64,000 nucleotides of DNA from Henricia sp. BOLD:AAB3569 (taxonomy: Eukaryota; Echinodermata; Asteroidea; Spinulosida; Echinasteridae), in the NCBI GenBank assembly GCA_037783545.1, contig JBBELK010000380.1, forward strand, positions 372,001 to 436,000, in the 5' to 3' direction. Shown in pieces: positions 28,774-39,528 of this stretch. Each line of letters begins with the position of its first letter. Position 1 is the first letter of the stretch. A model generated the notes under the pieces. It had not been told where the DNA came from, searched no databases, and saw only the letters and a program-made list of their open reading frames with translations. Made by a program: the position numbers and the translations under genes.

Positions 28774-29374
28774 TGTAGTGAACTGGGTTTTCGTGAAGAA
28801 ATACTTGTTTTGGCACGGCCGACAGCAAAAGTTAGTTGAATGATTCTGCCAACCAAAAGAGGGCGCACTTTAACGGTGGCGCGCACTAACACATAACTTT
28901 AGACTGTGATAAGGCATAAGTTCTGGTGTTATTTTATTTAGGAAAAAGTTACGATTAAGCCTTATCAACATGGAGCAATAAGTTTGTCATTTTTAAATAA
29001 TCAATGGAGATGTTTTAATGTAAGATTTGCTATCCTGTAACGTTTTGGGTGAGATTAACCATTGTATTAGGGCAAGGCGGATTGAGAACAGTTGGGTTAA
29101 GTGACCGGAACTATATTCCGTAGCGTTCTCTCTGGACGTAGCCGCCAAAGTTGTTGGTTGTGTCTCGACAACCATGACATAATTGTCACTATTTTCGGGA
29201 TGTGAGACGGCTTGGAACTCCACTCTCTCACCTAAAATGATGATCAAAGATTAGAGAACAGATCAGTTGGTTTTCTTCTGGATGAGAAAATAAATGGAAT
29301 ATTCCTGATTTGTCGTGCAACCCAACCAAGGTGTCATGCCTCTTGTCTTCGGACTCTAAAACCATAACACTACA
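28774..29374 (+). repeat. 5' LTR (601 bp, intron-less form)
   Basis: Matches the 3' LTR along its whole length except for lack of a 6-bp CCACTT insertion and of the 319-bp splice-like segment. The point where that segment is missing is 29269/29270, reading CAGTTG/GTTTTC. Confidence 0.95.
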
Positions 29375-29377
29375 AAT

Positions 29378-29395
29378 TGGTAACACGGATGGGGT
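29378..29395 (+). promoter_or_regulatory. Putative primer-binding site
   Basis: TGGTAACACGGATGGGG begins 3 bp after the LTR end; TGG pairs with the CCA end of a tRNA. Which tRNA it matches could not be decided. Confidence 0.55.
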
Positions 29396-29899
29396 TGCTA
29401 CATTACATGACTGGTTGTCAACGTACTACCAAGGATTCGAGTTCCGGACGGGGAGTGGGAACCCAGTGAATGACGGCACGGAGATGGAATCCTGGTGCGG
29501 ACCTCAAGTTGGAGTTGCAGTCTTTACCGGCCAGTGATCAGCTGCTCAGCGCAGTGCAAGTGGAGAATACCCGGTGGTGCTGTCACACCCGTTTGGATCT
29601 ACGGACTTGAGGTGCACACGTATATGTGCATGTGTTTTCAAAGAACAGTGGTAATTGACCAGCGCTGTAAGGTGGGACTATGTTATTCTTTTATATTGAT
29701 AGTGAAGCCATCTAGTACCAATAGCACACAATGATGTAGAGCATGCTAGTTTTTATTCAAGAAGAAAACCAACTGATCCTGTTGAAGCATTTAATTTTGA
29801 AATTGTGAAATGTATATGGGCATATAGTCTCCATAGGTGTTTATGATTTTTGATTGTACATGTAAGGTTACGATTTGAGTCACAGTATTTTGACCCGCA

Positions 29900-31060
29900 A
29901 TGGCCACGCCCGAGGCTGACCTAGTGACCCGCTTAGTAGCAGGGCTTACTGATGCACTTCGAAAAGATAAGCCAAAGTCTGTTGTTCAGAGGCCTTTAAA
30001 GTTAAGTAAGTTTTACGGGAGGCCTAGTAAACCTGGAGACCCGACCATTATTGAATGGCTTGAAGATGCAGAAGTTTATTTGCAACAGTGCAATATCCCA
30101 AAGGCGGATAAGGCTAAAGTGCTTGTTCACCACCTAGCAGGTGTAGCCCGTGATGAGGTAAAATGCCACAAAGAAAATGTGACGGGTAATTGTGAGGCAT
30201 TGAAAAAACTTCTTCGGCACCAGTTTGGTGCTGAGGAGTCGGTACAGTCACTTCAAAAGGCCCTTTTTGAAAGACATCAGAAAGATGACGAATCCCTTAT
30301 GGATTTTTCGCGCTCACTCATGCGAATGCATGATCGAATTTTAGAAGTTGCCACAGAAGCAGAAAAAAATAACTTAAATGGGTTGCGCGATAGGATGCTA
30401 ATTGGGCAGTTTGTGGCAGGGGCGAGAAACCAGGGTGTTCGGCTTGAGCTAAGGCGGTTAGAGTTGGCTAATCAAGGTCAAAGTTTTGCTAACATGAGGG
30501 ACGCGGCTCGCGAGTTATTCAGGGATCTTGAGGGAAATTCCCGGGGAACTCGACGTGGTGCAAGTGTGCACCACTTAGTCACTGAAAATGTTTCAGACAG
30601 TGATGAGTCAGTTATGGATAACAGCATAAATGTTAACCAAGTAGTTAACCGGTCTTCAGAGGAGACACAGTGGCAAAAAATGTTGCAGCAGCAACAAGAA
30701 ATTCTTGAATGTGTGCGAAGCCAACAAGAAACTCTATGTAAACAACAGGAACAAATTACTACGCTTATGCAGGCAGTAGTAAGGGAACGTGGGGTTCTGG
30801 GACAACAAAGTATGCATGAAAGTGCAGGAAGGCAGCAGTATGCGGGCAAGCCGCCTGTGCGCTGCTTTTATTGCAAACGACCTGGTCACATGAAGCATGA
30901 ATGTAGACTTCGTATTGCGCATGAGAAAGCGAATGGTAGTGCCCCAGAGGGGCAGGGGCAGGCTAAAGCGGGCACGCACAACAAAGGACGGGAAACCAGT
31001 AATCTCTGCCACTGTAGGCCAAGTGGCAGAGGAACAATCTGGAAAGGCCTCACGTGTTGA
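29900..31060 (+). CDS. gag: Gypsy Gag
   Basis: A 386-aa protein. The N-terminal half is a retrotransposon gag region ([33 protein letters not shown]; a helical stretch with [13 protein letters not shown]), followed by a Gln-rich helix (about residues 255-295) and a CCHC zinc knuckle C-x2-C-x4-H-x4-C at residues 322-335 ([14 protein letters not shown]). It packages the RNA in virus-like particles. The pol frame begins inside its 3' end, in the +1 frame. Confidence 0.92.
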   Translation: MATPEADLVTRLVAGLTDALRKDKPKSVVQRPLKLSKFYGRPSKPGDPTIIEWLEDAEVYLQQCNIPKADKAKVLVHHLAGVARDEVKCHKENVTGNCEALKKLLRHQFGAEESVQSLQKALFERHQKDDESLMDFSRSLMRMHDRILEVATEAEKNNLNGLRDRMLIGQFVAGARNQGVRLELRRLELANQGQSFANMRDAARELFRDLEGNSRGTRRGASVHHLVTENVSDSDESVMDNSINVNQVVNRSSEETQWQKMLQQQQEILECVRSQQETLCKQQEQITTLMQAVVRERGVLGQQSMHESAGRQQYAGKPPVRCFYCKRPGHMKHECRLRIAHEKANGSAPEGQGQAKAGTHNKGRETSNLCHCRPSGRGTIWKGLTC

Positions 31061-33989
31061 AGGGGTAACAGATAAGTCTTTTGATGATGTATTAACCAGT
31101 TTAGTAAAGGAGAGCCCCAAGGCTCAAATTACTTTAGCTGGGGTATCAGTAACATGTGTCCTTGACACAGGGGCGGAGACATCTCTGATTAGTGCCTCTT
31201 TTTATAGGGATCACCTGGCAGGGAAGCTAAGTGAAGTGCAGCCTTTAGGTACTTACCTGCGTGTGTATGGGGCAGGGAATAGTGAGGTACCAATTGAGGG
31301 GTACATACGTGCTCCATTGGTAGTACATAACCAGACTGTAGATGCACATTTTCTTGTAGTCAAAGAGTTTCCCAGAAGTGAGGCCAGTAATCGCAAAGGT
31401 TTTCCAGTTTTGTTAGGGTGCAATGTCCTTCATAAGCTTAAGGGGGTGGTAGTTGATTCAAAGCAACCAGACGCAGATGCTTGGGCCACAGCTATCCAGT
31501 GGTATAGTCTGACTAAAAATCCAGTAGATGAGGAGTCACAAAGGGCAAGTAAGGTTGTACAGGAACCAGTGGGTGCTCGTACAGGTAGAAATACCATACA
31601 TCTACTGCCTAGAGAAGTGCGTAGTGTAACGTGTTATGTCCCAGTTCATGTAAGTGTTCTCGATGGACAGACAGTTCTGGTTGAGAGTCTTTCTAGCTTC
31701 GCAGCTAGTGGTTGTCATTCCCCCATGCAAGTGCAGGCCAGTAACTTAGATGGTAATTGTCGCATTTATGATTCATGTACCGTTGTTAGTGGCAGGACCG
31801 TAAGTGTGTTGGTTGCAAATATGGGAATGCAGACAATAGAACTGTGTCCACATACAAAGTTAGCGTATGTAACTGAGGTGTCTTGTAAGACAGATATTGC
31901 TCTTGAGACGGCAGATGACTGCCTCCACGTTTCAGTGAACCAGATCCTCGCAGAATCTGTTGGCCATGCCCAGCTAGGTTCTCATGTAGAGTCCACTGAG
32001 CCAGACATTGAAATGGGGGACACTACCGAGTCACAGACAAGGAAGTTGTATGTGTTTGAGGATGGGTCAGAATATCAGCTTCCCCTTGGAATAAACCTGG
32101 ATTTGTGTACAGAATTATGCAAGAAAGACCAGGACAAGATCGTAAGACTTATCCAAAAGCATGATGAGGTGTTCTCAAAGAACTCTGTGGATTTGGGACT
32201 TTGTGATAAGGTACCCCACAGAATTGACACAACTGATGAAAGACCAGTTAACCAACCATACAGACGGATCCCTCCACAGCACCTAGGCGAAGTTAGGGAA
32301 TTAATTCAGAAGTTCCTTGATCAAGGTATAGTTAGGAAGAGTAACAGTCCCTATGCGAGCCCTATCGTGTTGGTCCAGAAAAAGGACGGGTCGCTGCGAA
32401 TCTGTGTGGATTATAGAAGGCTTAATGCGAAGACAGTACGAAACTCCTTTCCATTGCCTCGTATTGAGGAATCACTGGAGGCGCTCCGGGGTGCAAAATA
32501 CTTTTCGTCGTTAGATTTGGCCCACGGGTATCACCAAGTTGTGATGGACCCAGAATCAGTGAGCAAAACGGCATTCCGAGTTCCTTTTGGGTTGTTCGAA
32601 TACACCCGAATGCCATTTGGGCTAGCAAATGCACCCGGAACGTTCCAGAGAGTAATGGAAATGTGTCTCGGGGACATGAACCTGTCTGAGTTACTGATCT
32701 ACTTAGATGATACTCTTATATATTCTGCTACAGTACAGGAACACATTGATAGGCTAGATAAGGTATTGACCAGGCTAGCGGATTTTGGACTTAAGATCAA
32801 GGGTGAAAAGTGTCAACTGTTTCGTAGCCAGGTGTTATACTTAGGACATGTGGTGAGCCCGGAAGGTGTGTCGGTGGATGATGATAAAGTCCAGCGCATC
32901 AAGGATTGGCCAGTACCCAAAACAGCTGCAGAGTTGCGCTCGTTTCTTGGCTTGGCGGGTTATTACCGTCGGTTTGTGAACGGGTTTTCAAAAATAGCGG
33001 TACCGTTGCATGCTCTTGTGCCTTCAGTGGCTAAGGGCAATGCAAGATCTAAGCCGCCGCCATTTTGTTGGAATTCTGATGCGCAACAGGCTTTTGATAT
33101 TTTAAAGCATACCCTGACACAAGCACCAGTGCTTGCCTACCCGGACTTTGCTAGGCCATTTGTCTTGGAGATAGACGCCTCTTTGCGGGGCTTAGGAGCA
33201 TGTTTAGCTCAGGATGACAAGGATGGCAAAAGACATCCAGTTGCATTTGCCAGTCGTGGGCTCCGAGGAGCAGAATCTAGGTACCCTGATCTCAGTTCCT
33301 TTAAATTGGAACTCCTGGCCCTTAAATGGGCTGTAGTAGATAAATTTAGGGACTATCTACTTGGGATGCCATTCACAGTACTGACGGATCATAACCCCTT
33401 GTCCCATCTCAAGACGGCAAAATTAGGTGCGTGTGAAATGCGCTGGATAGCACAACTCGCTGCTTTCGCGTTTGATGTGAAATTTAGAACAGGGGCTAGT
33501 AATCGCTGTGCTGATGCACTGAGTCGGTACCCAGGTCACTCTCCAGCGGAGAAAGTTCAGGATGTATTGCAGTGCAGGGTTCACTCAACAGTGGTCCCAT
33601 TGCGGGGTGTTAGTGTTTGCGCGGTGTCAGCGGCTCAAGAGCCAGGGGCTAGATCTCCGGAGGTAAACAGCCAATCAGGAATTTTCCCATCTTGGACACC
33701 AGAACAGTTGTCCGCCCTGCAAAGGGCTGACCCCGTATTAAAGTGTATCTGGGAACGTTTGGAGAAGGGCTGGAAACCAGGTGAAGCCTTTAAGACCGTG
33801 CATAAGGAGCCAGCAGAACTCAAATTGTGGCTGTGGCAGTGGCCAAGGTTCCTCGTAAAGGATGGTGTTTTGCATCGCCGAGTTAGGGACCCGTTACATG
33901 GTGATCTAGATCAGATACTAATGCCCAAGAGCTTACAACAAAGGATGTTAGAGGGTTGTCACGATTCCTGGGGACATCAGGGGTTGTAA
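30897..33989 (+). CDS. pol: Gypsy Pol: protease, reverse transcriptase, RNase H, start of integrase
   Basis: 1030 codons in the +1 frame relative to gag, overlapping it by 164 bp, so expression would need a frameshift during translation; the listed start is nominal. The protease has [10 protein letters not shown] (codons at 31164 onward). The RT has [46 protein letters not shown] and YLDDTLIY (near 32700). RNase H has [17 protein letters not shown] and [10 protein letters not shown]. The frame stops at 33989 just after the first integrase zinc-binding histidines; the integrase core continues in another frame. Confidence 0.93.
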   Translation: MNVDFVLRMRKRMVVPQRGRGRLKRARTTKDGKPVISATVGQVAEEQSGKASRVEGVTDKSFDDVLTSLVKESPKAQITLAGVSVTCVLDTGAETSLISASFYRDHLAGKLSEVQPLGTYLRVYGAGNSEVPIEGYIRAPLVVHNQTVDAHFLVVKEFPRSEASNRKGFPVLLGCNVLHKLKGVVVDSKQPDADAWATAIQWYSLTKNPVDEESQRASKVVQEPVGARTGRNTIHLLPREVRSVTCYVPVHVSVLDGQTVLVESLSSFAASGCHSPMQVQASNLDGNCRIYDSCTVVSGRTVSVLVANMGMQTIELCPHTKLAYVTEVSCKTDIALETADDCLHVSVNQILAESVGHAQLGSHVESTEPDIEMGDTTESQTRKLYVFEDGSEYQLPLGINLDLCTELCKKDQDKIVRLIQKHDEVFSKNSVDLGLCDKVPHRIDTTDERPVNQPYRRIPPQHLGEVRELIQKFLDQGIVRKSNSPYASPIVLVQKKDGSLRICVDYRRLNAKTVRNSFPLPRIEESLEALRGAKYFSSLDLAHGYHQVVMDPESVSKTAFRVPFGLFEYTRMPFGLANAPGTFQRVMEMCLGDMNLSELLIYLDDTLIYSATVQEHIDRLDKVLTRLADFGLKIKGEKCQLFRSQVLYLGHVVSPEGVSVDDDKVQRIKDWPVPKTAAELRSFLGLAGYYRRFVNGFSKIAVPLHALVPSVAKGNARSKPPPFCWNSDAQQAFDILKHTLTQAPVLAYPDFARPFVLEIDASLRGLGACLAQDDKDGKRHPVAFASRGLRGAESRYPDLSSFKLELLALKWAVVDKFRDYLLGMPFTVLTDHNPLSHLKTAKLGACEMRWIAQLAAFAFDVKFRTGASNRCADALSRYPGHSPAEKVQDVLQCRVHSTVVPLRGVSVCAVSAAQEPGARSPEVNSQSGIFPSWTPEQLSALQRADPVLKCIWERLEKGWKPGEAFKTVHKEPAELKLWLWQWPRFLVKDGVLHRRVRDPLHGDLDQILMPKSLQQRMLEGCHDSWGHQGL

Positions 33990-35314
33990 AGACTTGTTCC
34001 CTACTGAGGAGACGTGTGTTTTGGCCCAAGATGGCAGCGGCAGTGCGTCGCCATATCAGTCATTGTGAACAGTGTGTCATTGCCAAGGCATCAGAGCCTC
34101 AGGCAAGAGCGCCCATGCGCCACCTCTTGGCTTTTCGTCCACTTGAAGTGTTAGCCATAGATTTTGTGAAAGTGGATAGGGGGTCTGGGGGCTACGAGGA
34201 CGTCCTCGTTATGACCGATGTTTACACAAAATTTGTCCAGGCTTTTCCATGTAGGAATCAACTTGCAGTAACTGTAGCCAAGGTGTTAAGGGATCAGTGG
34301 TTCTCAAAGTTCGGTATACCATGCAGGTTACACAGTGACCAAGGTAGAAATTTCGAAGGAGATGTCGTGCGAGAGTTGTGTGCCCTGTACGGCATGAAAA
34401 AGACAAGAACAACTCCATATCACCCTGAGGGTAACGGTCAGGCAGAGCGTTTTAATCGCACGATGTTTGGTCTAATTAAGTCTATGGATGAGAGAGACAG
34501 GCGGAGGTGGCCTGATCTTTTACAGCACCTTGTGTTTGTGTATAACGCTACCCCGCATTGTACGACGGGAGTCGCTCCCTACGTGCTTATGTTCGGCAGA
34601 GAACCTTCGTTCCCTCTTGACCAAATGTTAGGGAGAGTAAATAATGATTGGGACCAAGATTTTGTCAGAGAACAGTCTTTTCTTCTCTCTAGAGCTAGTG
34701 ATTTAGTGGCAGACAGAGTAGCAAAAACCTGCAACCGCAATACGGCTTCTCATGATAGTAAAGTAAGACCTAGTAAGCCTATCCAGGTTAGTTCCCATGT
34801 TCTACTCCGGAAACGCGCGTTCAAGGGACGCCACAAACTGTCTGATGCCTTTGAAAGAGACCCCTATGTTGTCGTTTGGGCAAATGAACACAATGATGTA
34901 TTTCGCATCCGTCCATTAAAGGGAGGTACAGAGAAAGTTGTGAACCGGAAACACCTGCGATTAGACCCTTTAGCAGCAAGTGGCTCAGAAAATGAGATTG
35001 AGAGGTCAGACGAAGATTCTGATTGGGAATTAATGTGTACTGGGCATTCACAAGGTCAGCCTCTGGATCAAAATGCACAGAGGGTAAGCAGTGAAGAAGT
35101 AGGGGAGCCCCCTACAATCATGGGCTCAACGCCACTGTACACAAGAAAGTCTCAAAGAGTTACAAAGGGCCGACACAGCAATCCATTCAGATTTGCTTTT
35201 CTTCTGGTAGTGGGATTGTCTAGTGGATTGCCGATGGTCAGGAAGCTGCCTTGTTGGAAAGACTTGGGGTATCCAGTTTCCACAATGGCACACCTGATCG
35301 GAGCGCACCACTAG
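33956..35314 (+). pseudogene. pol: Gypsy Pol, integrase part in a shifted frame
   Basis: The frame lacks an ATG and continues the integrase from the preceding ORF, so a frame break lies at about 33975-33990, next to a G run. It shows the Cys pair of the zinc-binding domain (HCEQCVIAK), the catalytic residues in LAIDFVKV, HSDQGRNFEG and HPEGNGQAERFNR (D, D, E), the GVAPYVLMFGREP block and a basic C-terminal domain. If the break is real, this copy cannot make integrase in one piece; a sequence error in the G run is the alternative. Confidence 0.88.
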
Positions 35315-35465
35315 ACACTCCTGCATGCTGCCAGTAAACTGACCTTTATTCGGTCGTTGCGAGTAGAAAATACGGGCTTGTTTGTGATTTTTATACTGGC
35401 GGGAGAGTGGTTTTTCACAGTTTCCTCCCCTAGTGTTAAAGTGTATTTTAAAGGAGAAAAAAAAA

Positions 35466-36047
35466 ATGAGTTTTGTCCTTTTTGGACACAGTTTTGTTAA
35501 GCGCTTGCAGAAGAAGCGAAGTTTTCATTTCCAAATTGAGTTACAGCGTCGCGTAGTACCTGTAACATGTGTTGGTGAGGGTGGTCTTACCCTCGGTAGA
35601 ATCCAGGCGAGGCCTAGAAAATACTTTCAGTCCTTAGAACAAGCCAACCCATCGGTTTTGATCTTGGATTTAGGTACTAACGACTTATGTTCTAAAGATA
35701 TGGATTCTGCCCAAGTATACTCTTTGGTATGCAATTTTGTACATGAGTTACCCAAGAGGGGAATTAATCCAGACGTTGTAGTCTTTCTGTCTGTTATGCC
35801 TCGAACAGGAGGGTTACGAGGTGGCCAGGTGTCACTCGAAGAATTTAACAGTCGGGTGGAACAATTCAATAATTTTATCCGACAAGCGACCTTTGTAGAA
35901 GATCGATGGTGGTTATGGGAGCACCGGGGACTACGGAGTTCCCGTTATAACCTTGACGGGGTTCACCTGAATGCAGCCGGAATGTCGCAGTACGAAAGAA
36001 CACTGCGACAAGTTGTTAAGTTCTTTGAGGGGCGCATTAGGGCATAA
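35466..36047 (+). CDS. SGNH/GDSL-hydrolase-like ORF in the gypsy element
   Basis: A 193-aa protein from the ATG at 35466 (an in-frame Met at 35433 would add a Lys-rich 11 residues). It shows the four SGNH blocks: block I FGHS with Ser9, block II GEGG (Gly39/40), block III GTND with Asn72, and block V DGVH with Asp164 and His167. The order and spacing fit small SGNH esterase domains. It lies between pol and the 3' LTR, where an env gene would sit, in the same strand, with intact frame. Esterase-like domains are known in some LINE proteins; here a substrate such as lipid or acylated sugar is pure guess. Capture from the host or from another retroelement is possible. Confidence 0.78.
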   Translation: MSFVLFGHSFVKRLQKKRSFHFQIELQRRVVPVTCVGEGGLTLGRIQARPRKYFQSLEQANPSVLILDLGTNDLCSKDMDSAQVYSLVCNFVHELPKRGINPDVVVFLSVMPRTGGLRGGQVSLEEFNSRVEQFNNFIRQATFVEDRWWLWEHRGLRSSRYNLDGVHLNAAGMSQYERTLRQVVKFFEGRIRA

Positions 36048-36251
36048 GTGCATTTTGTCTGTTGTCAGACCACATTTTGAACGTTGTTGTGGTTATGTAT
36101 AACTGTTTACTTTTTTATATACTTGTATTAAAAAAAAAAGGGTTGCTCGAAATATAATCACAGAACCAGTCTAAAGTGCATAATAAAGCAAGTAAAATCT
36201 GTATATGCAGAGGCAAAATCATTCAATCGATCCCCAGGAGTTGATCGAGCC

Positions 36252-36263
36252 AGTAGGGGAGAT
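36252..36263 (+). promoter_or_regulatory. Polypurine tract
   Basis: AGTAGGGGAGAT directly precedes the TG start of the 3' LTR and is absent before the 5' LTR; it would prime plus-strand synthesis. Confidence 0.75.
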
Positions 36264-37189
36264 TGTAGTGAACTGGGTTTTCGTGAAGAAATACTTGTTT
36301 TGGCACGGCCGACAGCAAAAGTTAGTTGAATGATTCTGCCAACCAAAAGAGGGCGCACTTCCACTTTAACGGTGGCGCGCACTAACACATAACTTTAGAC
36401 TGTGATAAGGCATAAGTTCTGGTGTTATTTTATTTAGGAAAAAGTTACGATTAAGCCTTATCAACATGGAGCAATAAGTTTGTCATTTTTAAATAATCAA
36501 TGGAGATGTTTTAATGTAAGATTTGCTATCCTGTAACGTTTTGGGTGAGATTAACCATTGTATTAGGGCAAGGCGGATTGAGAACAGTTGGGTTAAGTGA
36601 CCGGAACTATATTCCGTAGCGTTCTCTCTGGACGTAGCCGCCAAAGTTGTTGGTTGTGTCTCGACAACCATGACATAATTGTCACTATTTTCGGGATGTG
36701 AGACGGCTTGGAACTCCACTCTCTCACCTAAAATGATGATCAAAGATTAGAGAACAGATCAGTTGGTGAGTAGATTTGTATTTTAGTTCGTACTTTGGGT
36801 AAATTGGACAAAACAACTGAGAGACAACACACGAGGTTAAATGTCATTGACATCCGGGTTTGTGTGTATATTAATGTACTTGTATCACGTGGGTGTATTC
36901 CACGAGTGTCGTTTAAGCACACGACAGGGTATTATTTAATGTGCATGAGGCCACATACATGTAAATTTGATTAGTGAAGTACAGTGTACATAAATTATTT
37001 TGTTGCTTATTTAGGAATTGGATTGACCAGTAAAGCTTTAAATTAATGGTTAAATGTTATTTCTAAATATTGGTTTTTCTTCAGGTTTTCTTCTGGATGA
37101 GAAAATAAATGGAATAGTCCTGATTTGTCGTGCAACCCAACCAAGGTGTCATGCCTCTTGTCTTCGGACTCTAAAACCATAACACTACA
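36264..37189 (+). repeat. 3' LTR (926 bp, intron-containing form)
   Basis: Same ends as the 5' LTR. The excess length of 325 bp is explained exactly by a 6-bp CCACTT insertion and the 319-bp segment at 36766-37084. Confidence 0.95.
36766..37084 (+). other. 319-bp intron-like segment inside the 3' LTR
   Basis: It starts GTGAGT after CAGTTG and ends TTTTTCTTCAG before GTTTTC, with a CTAAAT branch-like word about 25 bp from the end. The 5' LTR lacks exactly this segment. A 3-bp GGT at both edges leaves the boundary ambiguous by 3 bp, but the GT...AG reading has strong consensus at both sites. The inside is AT-rich, non-coding, and has one ACATGTA. It is best read as an intron of the LTR leader; an inserted element with a 3-bp duplication is the alternative. 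Confidence 0.7.
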
Positions 37190-37439
37190 TTAGGGTACGT
37201 AGTTTTGAAAACCTCTGGTCTGCATGCATGGCATATCCACTTGTTAATGTGCAGTGTTCCCCCTGGGTGTACATGTACACATGGGAGCAGGGTGTTATTA
37301 CATGTATGCTTGAACTGACATGTATGATGTACTGGTATGTACATATGGTACTTGGTGTAAATATTCATGGTGCTGGAAAAGGTATTACACAAAAGGACAC
37401 TTGAAGACCAAGACATTGGGTGGATTGCAATAAAAAAAA

Positions 37440-37790
37440 GTTAAGATGTCTTAAAGCTAGGAGTGTCATGTTTAGATTTTTCCCGAAAATGGAATTTGTT
37501 AGAACTAACCTAACAATCATATAAAATACATGTACATGTACCTCCCCAAAATACTATCAATGGGAAGAAAACAGGAAATTTTCAATCTCCAATTTGGGTG
37601 TGCATGGAAGCAGGTTAGTGTGCATGGTCATCACTGCACTGCTAGCTTTATGGAACGGATTTAACTTAGTTTACAAAGCATTGATGTTCTTTTTGACAAT
37701 ATCCTTAAAAAATACATATGATGATACATGTATGGTATCAACATCTCAACACCCATGGGAAAATGGGGGCTAAAAAGTGTGATCAGAACA
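37440..37790 (-). repeat. Dispersed repeat, partner of 18650-18960
   Basis: Inverted relative to the copy at 18650. It shares CCTAACAATCATATAAAAT, CCTCCCCAAAATACTATC, GGGAAGAAAACAGGAAATTT and CATCTCAACACCCATGGGAA with that copy. No ORF. Confidence 0.65.
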
Positions 37791-37804
37791 TGCTCCTTTT
37801 ATAT

Positions 37805-38381
37805 TTAAAGGCGTACTGTATCATTTGCAATGACCCAAAATGTTAATCAACGAGTTGACTAGGAAAACCTAGATTGAATTGATAGCAACGATCCAATAAA
37901 ATGTTTCCACCAGAGATGATATAACTAAATACCAGAAAATATTCCATGATGAAATTTATTTAGATCGTTTGCAAACGATTTACTCAGAAACCCACACTCA
38001 TATTGATTGAAATTACTTACATGTACATATGTACATGCAGTTGGCTTGCATCTGGGCGGTCCGAAAAGGCTGCATGATTCAGCTTCGCACACCTTCCGTA
38101 CCGGTACATGTAGTTAGGTTACACTGTGCATGTGCACTAGACATGGTCGCCCGCACAACCAGTATGACGCGAGCCACAGAGTGCATACGTACATGTACCG
38201 GTATGCGACCGACTGAGAACGAAGAGACGAATTTAGAATAAGTCACGAACAATCATTTTGAAATTTCTCTTAAAACATGGTACATTTGACGGAGCTGAAA
38301 TGTTTTCAGATAGTTTTTTGATGTCCTTCTTTTGATTTATAATGGTTTTATTACCAGAATCGCTCAAAAACAAGACATAGA
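37805..38381 (+). repeat. TTAAAGG-ended dispersed element, copy A
   Basis: About 580 bp aligning along its length to 58310-58856 in reverse orientation: TATCATTTGCAATGACC near the left end, TTAGATCGTTTGCAAACGAT in the middle, CTTTTGATTTATAATGGTTT and AATCGCTCAAAAACA near the right. Non-coding, MITE-like; diverged. Confidence 0.75.
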
Positions 38382-38483
38382 TTAATTTTGTCGTACAATA
38401 AACATTTATGTGTCATAACTTGCATCTTGAGACGCATAAAACTTAAGACACATAAATTTAAAAGTAATGACAGATGATGTGTC

Positions 38484-38899
38484 TTAAGGCACGTTCCCAT
38501 TGGACTTTCTTTTCCGCTGCCTCGCGGAAAGTTACCGTGACCTTCGGTAACATTCCTTCGTGTAATCTTCCCATGCGTTCCTATTTGCAATTGCTTTCAG
38601 TGCCCATGCGGAAAGCTACCGCGACCTTGCAGTAAACTTTTGCAGTGCAAGCCCATAGTTTACTGCAGGGTCGTGTTCATTTTACAGGGCGAAACTGTTC
38701 CCATTGGACTTTTCGAGGGCCCTGTAAAACTCCCGCGGCTGAGCGGAAAGTTTCCGCGGCCTCTCTCGCCCTGTAAGTTTTACATCGTGGTCGCGGTAAC
38801 TTTACAGGGACGCTAATTCTCCGTGCGTCCCCATTGGACTAAATTTTGTTACTCTCCCGCAGTTTTACCAAAAATAGTCCAATGGGAACACCACTTAAG
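38484..38899. mobile_element. 416-bp MITE with CTTAAG...TTCCCATTGGACT inverted ends
   Basis: Ends read CTTAAGGCACGTTCCCATTGG and the complement of CTTAAGTGGTGTTCCCATTG. The word CCCATTGGACT recurs inside (near 38700 and 38830), and the middle has GC-rich hairpins around GCGGAAAGTTACCG. No ORF. Confidence 0.75.
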
Positions 38900-39125
38900 A
38901 CTTAAGATGGTTACATGTACAATGTGTATGTTGCAGTCCACCCCAGGTGCCTCATCAGATACATGTAATGATGTAGAGGCCATTGGCCTTCGATCATGGT
39001 CTCTGTAAAAGTTCATCTCTGCTTTGCACAAATGTGAACTTGAACATGAATATGGGATAGGCAATTTTGCAAATTGAAACAAATTGAACCTCAATGTCAT
39101 TCATGTCAAATTAGCATTTGGTTTT

Positions 39126-39242
39126 TGTTATGTAGTAAAATGGAAGAAAACACGGACACGGAAATCCACGTAACAAACGTTTAATAACAACCAAACTGGG
39201 ACCACTCGTCCTGCCTCTTGAGGGCGCTATGCAGACACAACA
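39126..39242 (-). repeat. 3' LTR of Mag-like element (117 bp)
   Basis: Appears identical to 43596-43712. Confidence 0.95.
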
Positions 39243-39258
39243 TCTCCCCTCTCTTAAG
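39243..39258 (-). promoter_or_regulatory. Polypurine tract of Mag-like element
   Basis: On the minus strand the bases just before the 3' LTR read CTTAAGAGAGGGGAGA. Confidence 0.75.
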
Positions 39259-39528
39259 AAAATCCTTCAAAAAAAACAGTAGTCAATGGCTTCTGACCCG
39301 AGGAACAAAAAAAATTCAACTCACTGCAAAGTGTTTTCTCTTTAGGAAAATAATTAGGCTTACACTTGTTTGCCTTGCAACCTTATCAAAAGTTAACTGC
39401 TCCTCAATTTAAAATTAGGTTTTCTGTGCATAAACTGGGGAGATCAACTCTTCTGAGATCTGCAAAAAAAAATTAACTGAATCAGTGAAACACTTAAATG
39501 CAAATGTTCCTTATTTAAAACACACAGT

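Larger units (their letters stand above)
28774..37189 (+). mobile_element. Ty3/gypsy LTR retrotransposon with SGNH ORF, 8.4 kb
   Basis: Bounded by LTRs that begin TGTAGTG and end CACTACA, with a TTAG duplication on both sides (28770-28773 and 37190-37193). Internal order is PBS, gag, pol (protease, RT, RNase H, integrase), an extra hydrolase-like ORF and a polypurine tract. Integrase after RNase H places it in the Ty3/gypsy group. Outside one 6-bp and one 319-bp indel, I saw only one LTR base difference by eye, so the insertion is young. Confidence 0.95.

Noticed and set aside
28774-37189. Two independent solo-LTR insertions instead of one element
   Set aside because: PBS, polypurine tract, internal genes and the matching TTAG on the outer sides show a single insertion.
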